From assembly GCA_050253535.1 (NCBI GenBank), contig JBFWIW010000006.1, forward strand, positions 1-64,000: a stretch of 64,000 nt of DNA, given 5' to 3'. Shown one piece after another: positions 42,358 to 51,056 of the stretch. The notes below the pieces were generated by a model that worked only from the letters and a program-made list of their open reading frames with translations, ran no database searches and had not been told where the DNA came from. The DNA is from JBFWIW01 sp050253535 (lineage in GTDB: Bacteria; Bacillota; Clostridia; Oscillospirales; Oscillospiraceae). The translations under genes were made by a program, and so were the position numbers. Every line of letters starts with the position of its first letter. Position 1 is the stretch's first letter.

Positions 42358-43461
42358 TTGCCACAGTTCTTATCTTTTTTATCTTATGTGTTCTTTAGAA
42401 ACACCGTCTTAAATTATTTGATTTTCCTGATCGCTCTTATTGCCAGCTTCGTCGCCATTAAAATTATAGGACATTTTATAATAAAACGCCTTGGCAAATG
42501 GTTAAAAGCGACAAATACCCATGTTGATAATCTCGCGTTCCGCAGAGCAAAAAAATATCTGGGACCCATCGTTTACTTTTTCATATTCTATCTGAATACA
42601 AAAATATTAATTCTCAGTCTCACCATCTCAAATATATTAAATAAGATTGCTTTTACTTTATTGGTTATACTTGCAGCTTCGCTTCTCTCGTCGGTCACAG
42701 TCTTTTTCTTAAACCGGCATTGGGAAAAAAATTTAAAAGAAGACGACAACAGGACGGCATTAAAATGGATTACCGGAGCGGTGAAGATAGTAATTTGGAG
42801 TTTGGCTCTAATATTCCTTATTGATAATATCGCCGCTGAAGTTAAACTGAACTCTCTGCTTACCGGAGTTGGAATCGGCAGCATTGCAATAGCTTTTGCG
42901 GCACAATCCATTCTCTCTGATATCTTTTGTTTTTTCACCATCTTCTTTGACAGGCCGTTTGAAATCGGGGACTTTGTCATCGCGGGAGAGCAGATGGGAA
43001 CCGTGGAGCATATAGGCTTAAAAACCACGCGTCTGCGCTCATTAAACGGCGAACAGCTTATTTTCTCCAATGCAGATCTGACCAGTACGTGCATAAAGAA
43101 TTATAAGACCATGCAGCAAAGACGCGTCCTGTTTACAATAGGCGTCAAATATGACACCCCTTATGACAAACTTAAAGAGATACCCGGGATCATAAAGCGC
43201 ATCGTGGACGATGTGCCCGGAACTCAGTTCGGGCGTACTCATTTCTTCTCCTATGGCGATTACAGCCTAAACTTTGAAATCGCATATTATGTACTGGACA
43301 GCGATTATGACAAATATATGGACATCAACCAGGAAATAAATCTAAGGATTAAAAAAGAATTTGATAATATGCGTATCGAATTCGCCTTCCCGACTCATAC
43401 TGTCGAATTATACAATTTATCGGCTGTGTCATCCACGGGAAGCGGAAAAAATCTCATTTAA
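42358..43461 (+). CDS. Small-conductance mechanosensitive channel (MscS family)
   Basis: A 367-residue membrane protein with about five transmembrane segments; the pore helix is the Gly/Ala-rich TGVGIGSIAIAFAAQSILSD near residue 180. Beyond it is the MscS beta domain (FEIGDFVIAGEQMGTVEHIGLKTTRLRSLNGE) and the C-terminal alpha/beta domain. The family relieves turgor on osmotic downshock. The TTG start at 42358 follows AAGGGGTGACGCTG. It is a single gene with no partner. Confidence 0.9.
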   Translation: MPQFLSFLSYVFFRNTVLNYLIFLIALIASFVAIKIIGHFIIKRLGKWLKATNTHVDNLAFRRAKKYLGPIVYFFIFYLNTKILILSLTISNILNKIAFTLLVILAASLLSSVTVFFLNRHWEKNLKEDDNRTALKWITGAVKIVIWSLALIFLIDNIAAEVKLNSLLTGVGIGSIAIAFAAQSILSDIFCFFTIFFDRPFEIGDFVIAGEQMGTVEHIGLKTTRLRSLNGEQLIFSNADLTSTCIKNYKTMQQRRVLFTIGVKYDTPYDKLKEIPGIIKRIVDDVPGTQFGRTHFFSYGDYSLNFEIAYYVLDSDYDKYMDINQEINLRIKKEFDNMRIEFAFPTHTVELYNLSAVSSTGSGKNLI

Positions 43462-43470
43462 GTCAACGCG

Positions 43471-43571
43471 CTTATGCGTCCTTTTTGATTTTGAGCTTCC
43501 CCCGTCCGCAGCCAGAGTATTTTCGTCTTTACTGTGCGTCTTCCGCACAAGAATGTTCCTTGACGCATAAG
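43471..43571. repeat. Inverted repeat after the MscS gene
   Basis: CTTATGCGTC (43471-43480) and GACGCATAAG (43562-43571) are perfect 10-base arms about 80 bp apart. They enclose a smaller GTGCG/CGCAC stem. It has the look of a tiny non-autonomous element or a structured 3' region; it has no open frame. Confidence 0.35.
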
Positions 43572-43663
43572 AGGCCGGAGAATATAATAAAAAAGTGTCC
43601 TAAATATGTTAAATCAGTTCGCGGCAAATATTGAACCACTTTTTGAAAGGCGGGGAAATTACC

Positions 43664-44839
43664 ATGAAATTGACAACATGCACACCATATATGATCGTTC
43701 CACCCGCGTCAAACAACGGTCGCGGAGGCCGAATTTTTACTTTCATAAAGCTCGAAACCGACGCCGGCATAACCGGCTGGGGCGAGTGTGCAGCGCAGGA
43801 CTCGTTTTTGAACAACTGGCAGTGCTTTGCCCCAATCATGAACGGCCTTTTTGAAAAATTTCTGAAAGGGGAAGACGCTCTCGCCCGTGAAAAGCTCTAT
43901 AAAAAAATGTACGGGCGTTTCTCGTCCAACCACGCCGACTTTTTTACCTCAAGCCTTTTTTCCGCTTTCGATCTGGCTCTGTGGGATATCGCGGGCAAGG
44001 CGTTTGAACAGCCGGTATATCAGCTCCTAGGCGGAAAATACCGGGACAAGCTCCGCTCCTATTCCTACATTTACACAGACCCCGAATATCCTCTCGGAGA
44101 GGGCTGGAAGTACCCCGATATTTCTGCGAAATATGCAATTAAAATGGTTGACCTCGGCTACACCGCCGTGAAGTTTGACCCCCTCAATATGCTCGCGCCG
44201 ACCGGCTATCCGGCGGCCCCCTGGGACCTGGGTCTTGATGAGCTGCACCGTGCGGAGTCCGTCATTGCCGCGGTCCGCGACGCCGTCGGTTCCTCAGTCG
44301 ATATCCTCATCGGTACTCACGGCCAGATTACAACCTCGGCCGCGATAAGATTCGGAAAAATGCTCCAAAAATACGAAGTTGCGTGGTTTGAGGAGCCGGT
44401 AAGCCCCGAAAATTGCGACGAAATGGTTAAGGTGGCTAACGCCGTCCACGTCCCGGTGGCGACCGGGGAGCGCCTCGCCATGACACATGACTACTGGCGG
44501 CTCCTGAAGAGCGGAGCCGTTGCCATCGCGCAGCCCGATCTCGGCACCTGCGGCGGCCTAACGGAGGCCAAGAAAATAGCCGGCATGTGCGAACCAAACT
44601 TCGTTTCGATGGCTCCGCATGTCTGGGGCGGTCCCATAATCCTCGCCGCCGCCATGCAGCTTGACACTTGTATACCCAATTTCCTCATTCAGGAATGCAT
44701 GAGCGAGCCTAACGCATTCTTTAAAGAACTCACGGATGAGCCGATCGTTTGGAAAGACGGTTATTTTGAGACGCTGGAACGCCCTGGCCTCGGCATAAAT
44801 CTTAACGAGGCGGCGCTCGAAAAATACGCGGCAAAGTAA
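43664..44839 (+). CDS. Mandelate racemase/muconate lactonizing enzyme family dehydratase
   Basis: A 391-residue enolase-superfamily enzyme, probably a sugar-acid dehydratase. The N-terminal capping domain is followed by the barrel with AVKFDPLN (near 160), a metal-ligand segment GTHGQITT (about 211), WFEEPVSPENCDEM (about 245) and PVATGERL (about 270), the C-terminal QPDLGTCGG and MAPHVWGGP. The layout resembles galactonate/gluconate-type dehydratases. The ATG at 43664 is preceded by GGCGGGG. It is 22 bp from the RraA-like gene, so they are co-transcribed. Confidence 0.85.
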   Translation: MKLTTCTPYMIVPPASNNGRGGRIFTFIKLETDAGITGWGECAAQDSFLNNWQCFAPIMNGLFEKFLKGEDALAREKLYKKMYGRFSSNHADFFTSSLFSAFDLALWDIAGKAFEQPVYQLLGGKYRDKLRSYSYIYTDPEYPLGEGWKYPDISAKYAIKMVDLGYTAVKFDPLNMLAPTGYPAAPWDLGLDELHRAESVIAAVRDAVGSSVDILIGTHGQITTSAAIRFGKMLQKYEVAWFEEPVSPENCDEMVKVANAVHVPVATGERLAMTHDYWRLLKSGAVAIAQPDLGTCGGLTEAKKIAGMCEPNFVSMAPHVWGGPIILAAAMQLDTCIPNFLIQECMSEPNAFFKELTDEPIVWKDGYFETLERPGLGINLNEAALEKYAAK

Positions 44840-44861
44840 AATAAGAGACGGAGGAATTAAT

Positions 44862-45584
44862 ATGTTAAGTCCCGAGAGAGAAAAGGAATTGCTGGAGGAA
44901 CTCAAAAAATACGATACCCCCAGCATAACAAACGTCATTGCTACCTATCCGAAAGATACGGAGATGTGCCTTGGGCTCTATAACCCTTGGGAGAGCAACT
45001 GGTACTCCAACGAAGATTTAAAGTGCATGTATCCTGAGCTCGGCCGTCTGACAGGCCATGCCATTACTGTTACATTCGGACTGCCCGACCCCAGTTTCAA
45101 CCGGCAAACCTTCCTTGACCTCTATAAGGCTATTGAGGCCTCGCCGAAGCCGGTCATTGTCTGTATGAAGCAGAATATGCCCGAAAAATATAAAAAGAAA
45201 AACGGCCTGGCCGGCGGCAATATGATGACAGCCTTCAGGTCCCTCGGCTGCGTCGGTGTTATCTCCGACGGCCCCTCCCGAGACCTTGACGAGGTCAGAC
45301 CTCTCGGAATTCAGTACATGCTGACGGGCGTAACCGCAGGACACGGCACCTTCGCCATCCAGGAAATAAACACGCCCGTCGACATCTGCGGCATGGAGGT
45401 TATGCCCGGCGACATTATCCACATGGACGAGAACGGCGCCGTCAAATTCCCACCGCAGTACCTTGAGCAGGTCAATGAACTCTGTCAGAAACTCAGCAAG
45501 TTCGAGACGAAAAAGCAGAGTCTTCTCGCTCAGAACTCGGACGCCGAGACCCTGGCAAAAATCATGGCAGATCAGTACGAATAA
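44862..45584 (+). CDS. RraA/HMG-aldolase family protein
   Basis: A 240-residue protein of the RraA-like superfamily: TPSITNVIATYPKD at the N-terminus, GHAITVTF near 66, then LAGGNMMTAFRSLGCVGVISDGPSRDLDEV near 118-147 with the conserved G-x-x-R-D, and PGDIIHMDENGAVKFP near 190. Family members are 4-hydroxy-4-methyl-2-oxoglutarate or oxaloacetate-type aldolases/decarboxylases, or RNase E inhibitors. Next to a dehydratase an aldolase role on a 2-keto-3-deoxy acid is the more likely option. GGAGG precedes the ATG. Confidence 0.82.
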   Translation: MLSPEREKELLEELKKYDTPSITNVIATYPKDTEMCLGLYNPWESNWYSNEDLKCMYPELGRLTGHAITVTFGLPDPSFNRQTFLDLYKAIEASPKPVIVCMKQNMPEKYKKKNGLAGGNMMTAFRSLGCVGVISDGPSRDLDEVRPLGIQYMLTGVTAGHGTFAIQEINTPVDICGMEVMPGDIIHMDENGAVKFPPQYLEQVNELCQKLSKFETKKQSLLAQNSDAETLAKIMADQYE

Positions 45585-45609
45585 TAGGCAACCGTCTGCG
45601 GCGGAAACT

Positions 45610-45634
45610 CCGTAAGGCTCTTTACGCCTTACGG
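45610..45634 (+). terminator. Hairpin after the RraA-like gene
   Basis: CCGTAAGGC / GCCTTACGG arms with a 7-base loop, 26 bp past the stop and followed by AAAACTTTAT. The T run is weak, so it may act together with the next stem. Confidence 0.5.
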
Positions 45635-45651
45635 AAAACTTTATAAGATGC

Positions 45652-45690
45652 AGCGGCCTGAAGATTTTTGAAACAAATCTTCAGGCCGCT
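45652..45690. terminator. Convergent terminator before the isomerase-like gene
   Basis: Sixteen-base perfect arms AGCGGCCTGAAGATTT / AAATCTTCAGGCCGCT with a 7-base loop. It lies between convergent genes and can stop both directions. Confidence 0.8.
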
Positions 45691-45707
45691 GTTCGTTTTG
45701 TAAAAGA

Positions 45708-47183
45708 TTATGCGAAGGGATTCTCTGTCTTGTACCTTGTGCTGCTCGGCTGGTTGTAATCTATCTCCTCGACCGGTACGCCTATATACTTAAACACCTC
45801 ATAAAGTTCCCTGCCCCAATGCCCGAAGGCCACGGCTCCATGGTGCGGGTAATTTTTCTCAATGAGCACATGGCGGTAAAACCTGCCCATCTCGGGAATT
45901 GCGAAGACGCCTATCCCGCCGAAAGAGCGGGTTGCCACAGGTAAAATCTCGCCCTGAGCGATATAAGCGCGGAGCTTCGCGTCCGAAGTGCTCTGGAGGC
46001 GGTAGAACGTGATATTCCCGGGAATTATGTCACCTTCTATGGTTCCGACAGTGGATTCGAATGGGAGAGTTCTCTCCATAATTATCTGGTTCTTCATGGC
46101 GCAGAACGACAGTTTACCCGATGTGGTATTCCCGCAGTGGAAGCCCATAAACGTGTCTTTGTGTGTGTAGCTGTACTTGCCCTTTATGCAGCCGTCATAC
46201 ATGTCGTCCGGCACAGTATTATTTATATCGAGCAGCGTCACGGCGTCATGGCTTATTACGGTTCCTATGTACTCAGAGAGCGCTCCGTAAATATCAACCT
46301 CGCAGGATACAGGAATACCGCGCCCGGTGAGGCGGCTGTTAACGTAACACGGCACAAAACCGAACTGCGTCTGGAATGCTGGCCAGCACTTCCCTGCGAT
46401 GGCTACATATTCGCGGCTGCCCTTATGCCCCTCCACCCAGTCGGTGAGAGTGAGTTCGTACTGGGCGAGCTTCGATAAAATCTCAGGGCGCTTGTTGCCA
46501 GTGCCGAGCTCTTTTTCCATATCCGCGATGACTGATGGAATTCGCTTGTCGGCGGCGTGCTTCTTAAAGGACTCAAAGAGGTCCAGCTCGGAATTTTCCT
46601 CTATCTCGACGCCGAGATTATAGAGCTGTTTTATGGGCGCGTTGCAGGCGAGAAAATCCTGCGGGCGGGGGCCGAAGCTGATTATTTTGAGGTTTCGAAG
46701 GGCGAGAACGGCGCGCGCAATTGGCGCAAATCCCGCGATCATGTCGGAACACTCGGCTGCGGTGCCGACGGGGTACTCGGGGATATATGCCACAAGGTTT
46801 CGAAGCCTTAAATTATAACTCGCATTAAGCATGCCGCAGTAGGCGTCGCCGCGCCCATCAATAAGATCCTCTCCGGTCTCCTCAGCCGCCGCAACCACCA
46901 TGCACGGACCTTCAAATTCCTTGATTATAAGCGTCTCTGGCGTCTCCGGACCGAAATTTCCAAGAAAAACGACGAGCGCGTTCACACCATGTGCACAAAT
47001 ATCATTCAACGCCAGTCTCATGTCTTTTTCGTTTTCGATGCAGACGGGGCACTCATATATATCACCGTACTTTTCGCTGTAGTCCGCGACGATGGAGCGC
47101 CTGCGGTTTTCAGACAGGGTCATCGGGAAACAGTCACGGCTGACGGCAACGATACCGAGTTTCTCCTGCGGCATATTGTTCAT
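45708..47183 (-). CDS. L-fucose/L-arabinose isomerase-like protein
   Basis: A 491-residue protein resembling the fucose/arabinose isomerase superfamily, by the N-terminal IVAVSRDCFP and NALVVFLGNFGPETPE with AEETGEDL, and the C-terminal metal-site region FHCGNTTSGKLSFC and HGAVAFGHWGRELYE (a His pair near 465). The usual substrates are aldoses; the true one is unknown. The ATG at 47183 has GGAGGG upstream; the frame runs to 47222 without another site. It is co-directional with and 94 bp after the hydantoinase-like gene. Confidence 0.78.
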   Translation of the reverse strand: MNNMPQEKLGIVAVSRDCFPMTLSENRRRSIVADYSEKYGDIYECPVCIENEKDMRLALNDICAHGVNALVVFLGNFGPETPETLIIKEFEGPCMVVAAAEETGEDLIDGRGDAYCGMLNASYNLRLRNLVAYIPEYPVGTAAECSDMIAGFAPIARAVLALRNLKIISFGPRPQDFLACNAPIKQLYNLGVEIEENSELDLFESFKKHAADKRIPSVIADMEKELGTGNKRPEILSKLAQYELTLTDWVEGHKGSREYVAIAGKCWPAFQTQFGFVPCYVNSRLTGRGIPVSCEVDIYGALSEYIGTVISHDAVTLLDINNTVPDDMYDGCIKGKYSYTHKDTFMGFHCGNTTSGKLSFCAMKNQIIMERTLPFESTVGTIEGDIIPGNITFYRLQSTSDAKLRAYIAQGEILPVATRSFGGIGVFAIPEMGRFYRHVLIEKNYPHHGAVAFGHWGRELYEVFKYIGVPVEEIDYNQPSSTRYKTENPFA

Positions 47184-47276
47184 AGAATTACCCTCCAAAT
47201 TAAATTTATAATTTTCCTTCAAGTCAGCAGTCAGTGGATTTATTTTACTATAGACGGCGGAGGATGTAAACGCCCA

Positions 47277-48653
47277 TCAGGACAAAATCGGGGCAGTTTG
47301 TACCAGAAGTTCGCCTCTTTTTGCTGTCCCCGTAAACCTTCCTACATTTATAATGGGCGTCCCCCGCAGAATTGTAGAATGAACTCTGCCCGTGACTTCC
47401 ATCCCCTCGTACGGGGAATAATCGGTATGCATATGCATATCCGCGGCCCTGAGAGCATATTCGGGGTTAGGGTCGAAAACGACGATGTCCGCGTCACTCC
47501 CGACGGCGAGAATTCCCTTTCGCGGATATAGTCCCATGAGCTTCGCCGCCTTCGACGATGTTAGTTCTACAAAGCGCTCCATGGTTATCCTGCCTTTGGC
47601 GACGCCCTCGGAATACAGCACGACTCCGCGGTTTTCGACCGTGGGCAGGCCGTTCGGTATTCCGGGGAAAAAATCCTTGCTTTTTGCCTTCATCTCGGCG
47701 GAATAATCCGTGTGGTCGCTGCTTATTATGTCAACCAAACCGTCCGAAAGCATCTTCCACAGCCCCTCCCGGTCGCATCTGGAGCGTATTGGGGGACTGC
47801 ACACGTATTTATATCCCTCCCCGCCGCTGTAACAGTCTTCCGAAAGGGCAAGATAGTGCGGGCAGACTTCTGAAAACACCGGCGTATTGCGCTTCGCCTC
47901 TGTGAGCATCTGTCTTCCCTCAGAAGTTGTCATATGTGCAAAAATGACCGGCGCGCCGGTACTGCGGGCCATGGCGAGCACGCCGTACATCGCCTCCGTC
48001 TCCGATATGGGCGGGCGTGAGCGCGCGTGATAGAGCGGGGCCGTCATTCCGGCCTGGGTAAAGCGGGCTATATTCGCCTCGATGATGTCGGCACACTCCG
48101 CATGAATCAGGCTTATACCGTTTTCTTCAGCAACCATTTTAAGTATATCGTATAAATCCGCTTTGGGAAGCATGTGCGTCTCGCGGTAGACTGTGAACAT
48201 CTTCACCGAGCGGAACCCCGCACGCAAAAGCTCGCGTATCTCCTCCTTGCAGCCCACAGTCCTACCGTTAATATAGGGATGGAAGGTGTAGTCCGTGAGG
48301 CAGTTTCCCGCCGCCTCCGAGAGTTTCCGCTCCATGGCCGTAACCGGGCTTTCCCCGGGGAACATGAATGCAAAGTCAGCTATCGAGGTCGTCCCGCCGT
48401 ATGCCGCGGCGAGGGTACCCTCATAATACGTCCCCTCCGACGGGAATTTTCCGGTCTTGTTGGCTATGTGGACATGGGAGTCTATCATACCTGGAATAAC
48501 GTACATTCCGGAAGCGTCAATGACAGCCGAAGCCTCTCCGAAGGCCGTTGCGAGACCTATCCCAACGATTTTTCCGTCTTTCACGGCAACATCTGCCTTT
48601 TCGGAACCGCCAGAATTGACTATTGTCCCATTAATAATGACAAGATCAAGCAC
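47277..48653 (-). CDS. Dihydropyrimidinase/hydantoinase-like amidohydrolase
   Basis: A 458-residue cyclic-amidohydrolase. The binuclear-metal site is intact: GMIDSHVHIA near residue 57, the carboxylated lysine in GFRSVKMFTVY near 150, SLIHAEC near 183, IFAHMTTSEG near 236 and the Asp in ISSDHTDYS near 312. The C-terminal beta-rich composite domain is complete. Substrates of the family are hydantoins, dihydropyrimidines or allantoin; which applies is not clear. The GTG start at 48653 has AGGAGG 7 bases upstream. It is divergent from the MATE transporter, which might export or import a related compound. Confidence 0.85.
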   Translation of the reverse strand: MLDLVIINGTIVNSGGSEKADVAVKDGKIVGIGLATAFGEASAVIDASGMYVIPGMIDSHVHIANKTGKFPSEGTYYEGTLAAAYGGTTSIADFAFMFPGESPVTAMERKLSEAAGNCLTDYTFHPYINGRTVGCKEEIRELLRAGFRSVKMFTVYRETHMLPKADLYDILKMVAEENGISLIHAECADIIEANIARFTQAGMTAPLYHARSRPPISETEAMYGVLAMARSTGAPVIFAHMTTSEGRQMLTEAKRNTPVFSEVCPHYLALSEDCYSGGEGYKYVCSPPIRSRCDREGLWKMLSDGLVDIISSDHTDYSAEMKAKSKDFFPGIPNGLPTVENRGVVLYSEGVAKGRITMERFVELTSSKAAKLMGLYPRKGILAVGSDADIVVFDPNPEYALRAADMHMHTDYSPYEGMEVTGRVHSTILRGTPIINVGRFTGTAKRGELLVQTAPILS

Positions 48654-48728
48654 GGCAGGACCTCCTTAAACATGATACTATCAGTATATTGTCATCATGT
48701 AGAGATGTCAATTTAAATAATGTTGTTC

Positions 48729-48757
48729 TTGACACCCGTCCTTCATAGTATTAAAGT
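48729..48757 (+). promoter_or_regulatory. Promoter of the MATE gene placing the start at the ATG
   Basis: TTGACA (48729-48734), a 17-base spacer and TAAAGT (48752-48757). The transcription start predicted about 7 bases downstream coincides with the ATG at 48764, where no Shine-Dalgarno is visible. Confidence 0.5.
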
Positions 48758-48763
48758 GTCAAC

Positions 48764-50161
48764 ATGAGAAATCCACTTTCTGTTAATAATATGATAAAGT
48801 CGGAATATTTGCGGGGAGAGATACCGAGCTCGAAAGCAGCCTACGGGACACTCCTCGCTCTTGCTGTACCCTCCGTTGTGGAGATGGTGCTCACTAGCCT
48901 CATCAGTTCCATAGATACAATGATGGTCGGCGGGATAGGTACGGCGGCTCTCGCCTCCGTGGGACTAACCGTTCAGCCGAGGCTACTGGCTCTTTCACTC
49001 GCCATCGGGACGAGCTACGGCGTGACGGCGGTAATAGCAAGGCGAAAGGGAGAGGAACGACCTGAGACCGCAAGCGCCACATTGCGTCTGGTTCTGATAC
49101 TGATTTTTTTCCTTTCTGCGGTTATAGCCGTGCTGGTCATAGTCTTTGCTCCGCAGATAATGCTGTTTGCAGGCGCTAATGAGGATACACTGGCCTATTC
49201 GGTCACCTATTACCGCATATTCATGTCGGCTCTGCCTATAAATTCGCTTATGCTCTGTATAAATGCGGCGCAGAGGGGCATAGGCCGGACGCGTATAACG
49301 ATGTATGTGAACATCGTCGCAAACGTAGTGAATGTCATTTTCAATTACCTGCTAATAGGCGGCAATTTTGGCTTTCCCAAGCTCGGAGTTGCAGGTGCGG
49401 CTTTAGCCTCCGTCATCGGTATCTGCTGCGGCTTTGCGCTTACGTTAACCGTGATCGTTCGGAAGGGCAGCTACTTTAACATGCGCTACACAAAGCGCGA
49501 CTTCACTTTTGAAAAAGATATACTCCTCCCTGTCGCCACGGTATCATCCGGCGCGCTCTTGGAACAGATTTGTATGCGCATTGGGTTTCTCTTGTTCGCC
49601 CGGTTTGTCGCACTACTGGGCACGGAGCAATATGCGGCACACCAGATATGTGTGCAGTTTCTTCAGCTTACATATAACTTCGCGGAAGGAATAGGTGTCG
49701 CTGGGACGAGTCTGGTCGGACAGAATCTTGGGCGAAGGCGGCCGGATATCTCCATGATGTACGGAAAAATGAGCCAGCGGGTTGCGTTGATCGCAGCCAT
49801 ACTTTTGGCGGCAATGGCACTTATTCTGAAATACCCGGCGGCACGGCTTTTCAGCAATGACACTGTAGTAATAGAATATGCCGCACATATAATGATATTT
49901 GTCGCCATATTCCAGCCGTTCCAGATGTCGGCGGTCGTATTATCCGGCTGCCTGCGAGGGGCGGGGGATACGAAGTTTGTCGCACGGACAATGTTTATCT
50001 GCATAACCTTCATCCGTCCGACGGCGGGGTATCTCGCAATTCACGCCCTGTCCGGGGGATTGACCGGTGCGTGGCTCGCCATGCTGCTTGATATCTGCAT
50101 ACGCTTTTTCTTCGTGTATCGACGATTTTCACAAAACAAATGGGCCGCTATAGTCGTCTGA
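48764..50161 (+). CDS. MATE family efflux transporter
   Basis: A 465-residue protein with 12 predicted transmembrane helices in two similar halves; LLALAVPSVVEMVLTSLISSIDTMMVG near residues 28-54 is the typical first helix pair, and GAGDTKFVARTM near 400 the second-half loop. Such antiporters use a Na+ or H+ gradient to export cationic or other small molecules. The chosen start at 48764 has no ribosome site and lies at the predicted transcription start; the next in-frame ATG (48791) also lacks one. The stop overlaps a terminator stem. Confidence 0.9.
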   Translation: MRNPLSVNNMIKSEYLRGEIPSSKAAYGTLLALAVPSVVEMVLTSLISSIDTMMVGGIGTAALASVGLTVQPRLLALSLAIGTSYGVTAVIARRKGEERPETASATLRLVLILIFFLSAVIAVLVIVFAPQIMLFAGANEDTLAYSVTYYRIFMSALPINSLMLCINAAQRGIGRTRITMYVNIVANVVNVIFNYLLIGGNFGFPKLGVAGAALASVIGICCGFALTLTVIVRKGSYFNMRYTKRDFTFEKDILLPVATVSSGALLEQICMRIGFLLFARFVALLGTEQYAAHQICVQFLQLTYNFAEGIGVAGTSLVGQNLGRRRPDISMMYGKMSQRVALIAAILLAAMALILKYPAARLFSNDTVVIEYAAHIMIFVAIFQPFQMSAVVLSGCLRGAGDTKFVARTMFICITFIRPTAGYLAIHALSGGLTGAWLAMLLDICIRFFFVYRRFSQNKWAAIVV

Positions 50162-50180
50162 CCAGCGACCCATTTGTTTT
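50133..50180 (+). terminator. Terminator overlapping the MATE 3' end
   Basis: AAAACAAATGGG (50133-50144, coding) and CCCATTTGTTTT (50169-50180) form a stem with an inner CGCT/AGCG pair, so the coding end of the MATE gene forms one arm. Confidence 0.75.
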
Positions 50181-50380
50181 ATCTAATAATGTATTATTTA
50201 ACAAAAACGGGAGAAGGTTCTTGGCTATGAGGAGTCTCGTAAGGTAAGCCTTCTTCGCGCTTTCGCTGGAAGCCTTATATCACAATATGGCTACGCAATC
50301 CAGGAGCGATCTTTGGAAATTAATTTGTGCGGCGAAAGGCTGCGGTTATGGTGGAATGCGCTTTTTGATAGGTCTGATAC

Positions 50381-50517
50381 TACTATTTATTTGAGATGAT
50401 GAAAACAAAAAGTGCGGATGTTTTTTGTCCGGCATGGCAGGCTGTCGCCCGCCTATGTAAACAACGCCGCCGGGTGGAAAACAGGCCGCTTTTTATCATC
50501 AGGTTAATCGAACAGTC
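50381..50517 (+). repeat. Dispersed repeat family R, copy 2
   Basis: About 137 bp starting CTACTATTTATTTGAGATGA, related along its whole length to 42067-42215. The shared blocks include GGCTGTCGCCCGCCT and AACAGGCCGCTTTTTATCATCAGG (AATCAGGCC... in copy 1). The stem is less perfect here. The 50181-50380 stretch before it has no recognisable feature. Confidence 0.6.
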
Positions 50518-50521
50518 GTAT

Positions 50522-50560
50522 AAAATGGACTGCCATCGTTGTCTGATGGCAGTCCATTTT
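50522..50560 (-). terminator. Terminator after the zinc-ribbon gene
   Basis: AAAATGGACTGCCATC / GATGGCAGTCCATTTT, 16-base perfect arms with a 7-base loop, ending 2 bp before the gene's stop codon side (50563). Confidence 0.88.
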
Positions 50561-50562
50561 TA

Positions 50563-50961
50563 TTATGTCTTTTTCTCAAATCTCTCTCCGCATTTGGGGC
50601 ATGTTATCTGGATTTTACCCTTGCCGCGCGGCACCCGCAACAGGTTTTTGCAAGCGGGGCATTTAAAAAACTTGTGGGTCCTACGGCTCTTGAACCGCTT
50701 CGCCTTCATCACAAAATATTGTCTTATCGGCCACCAATAGCGCAAAAAACGGTCATTCTCGCTCCGGCGTTTCATAATGTTGCGCGACAGGAGCCGGAAC
50801 ATAGCATAAATGAGCAGCGCGTAAGACAGCAGCATAAGGACCCCGAATTTCGTGAACTCTGCCACGATTCCGATGACCACCGCTGCAATGAAAATGGCGA
50901 AATAAAATTGGTCGGGGCCGTAACGGCCGATCATAAAATTTCTTAGCCAATTACGTATCAT
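50563..50961 (-). CDS. Small membrane protein with C-terminal zinc ribbon
   Basis: A 132-residue protein: two transmembrane helices (residues about 18-58) and a C-terminal zinc ribbon with CPACKNLLRVPRGKGKIQITC and the second pair CPKCG, four cysteines in the CxxC...CxxC pattern. The ribbon sits on a basic stretch of Lys/Arg, perhaps contacting nucleic acid or membrane. No assigned function is known to me. The ATG at 50961 has AAAGGAGG 8 bases upstream. It is a single gene with its own terminator. Confidence 0.75.
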   Translation of the reverse strand: MIRNWLRNFMIGRYGPDQFYFAIFIAAVVIGIVAEFTKFGVLMLLSYALLIYAMFRLLSRNIMKRRSENDRFLRYWWPIRQYFVMKAKRFKSRRTHKFFKCPACKNLLRVPRGKGKIQITCPKCGERFEKKT

Positions 50962-51056
50962 GGACTGTGCCTCCTTTGAGGGATACAATAAATTGTAGCA
51001 CGAAATTTCAAAAAATCACGTTGGTACATAAATTATTTACATTATTTCTTTAATAT

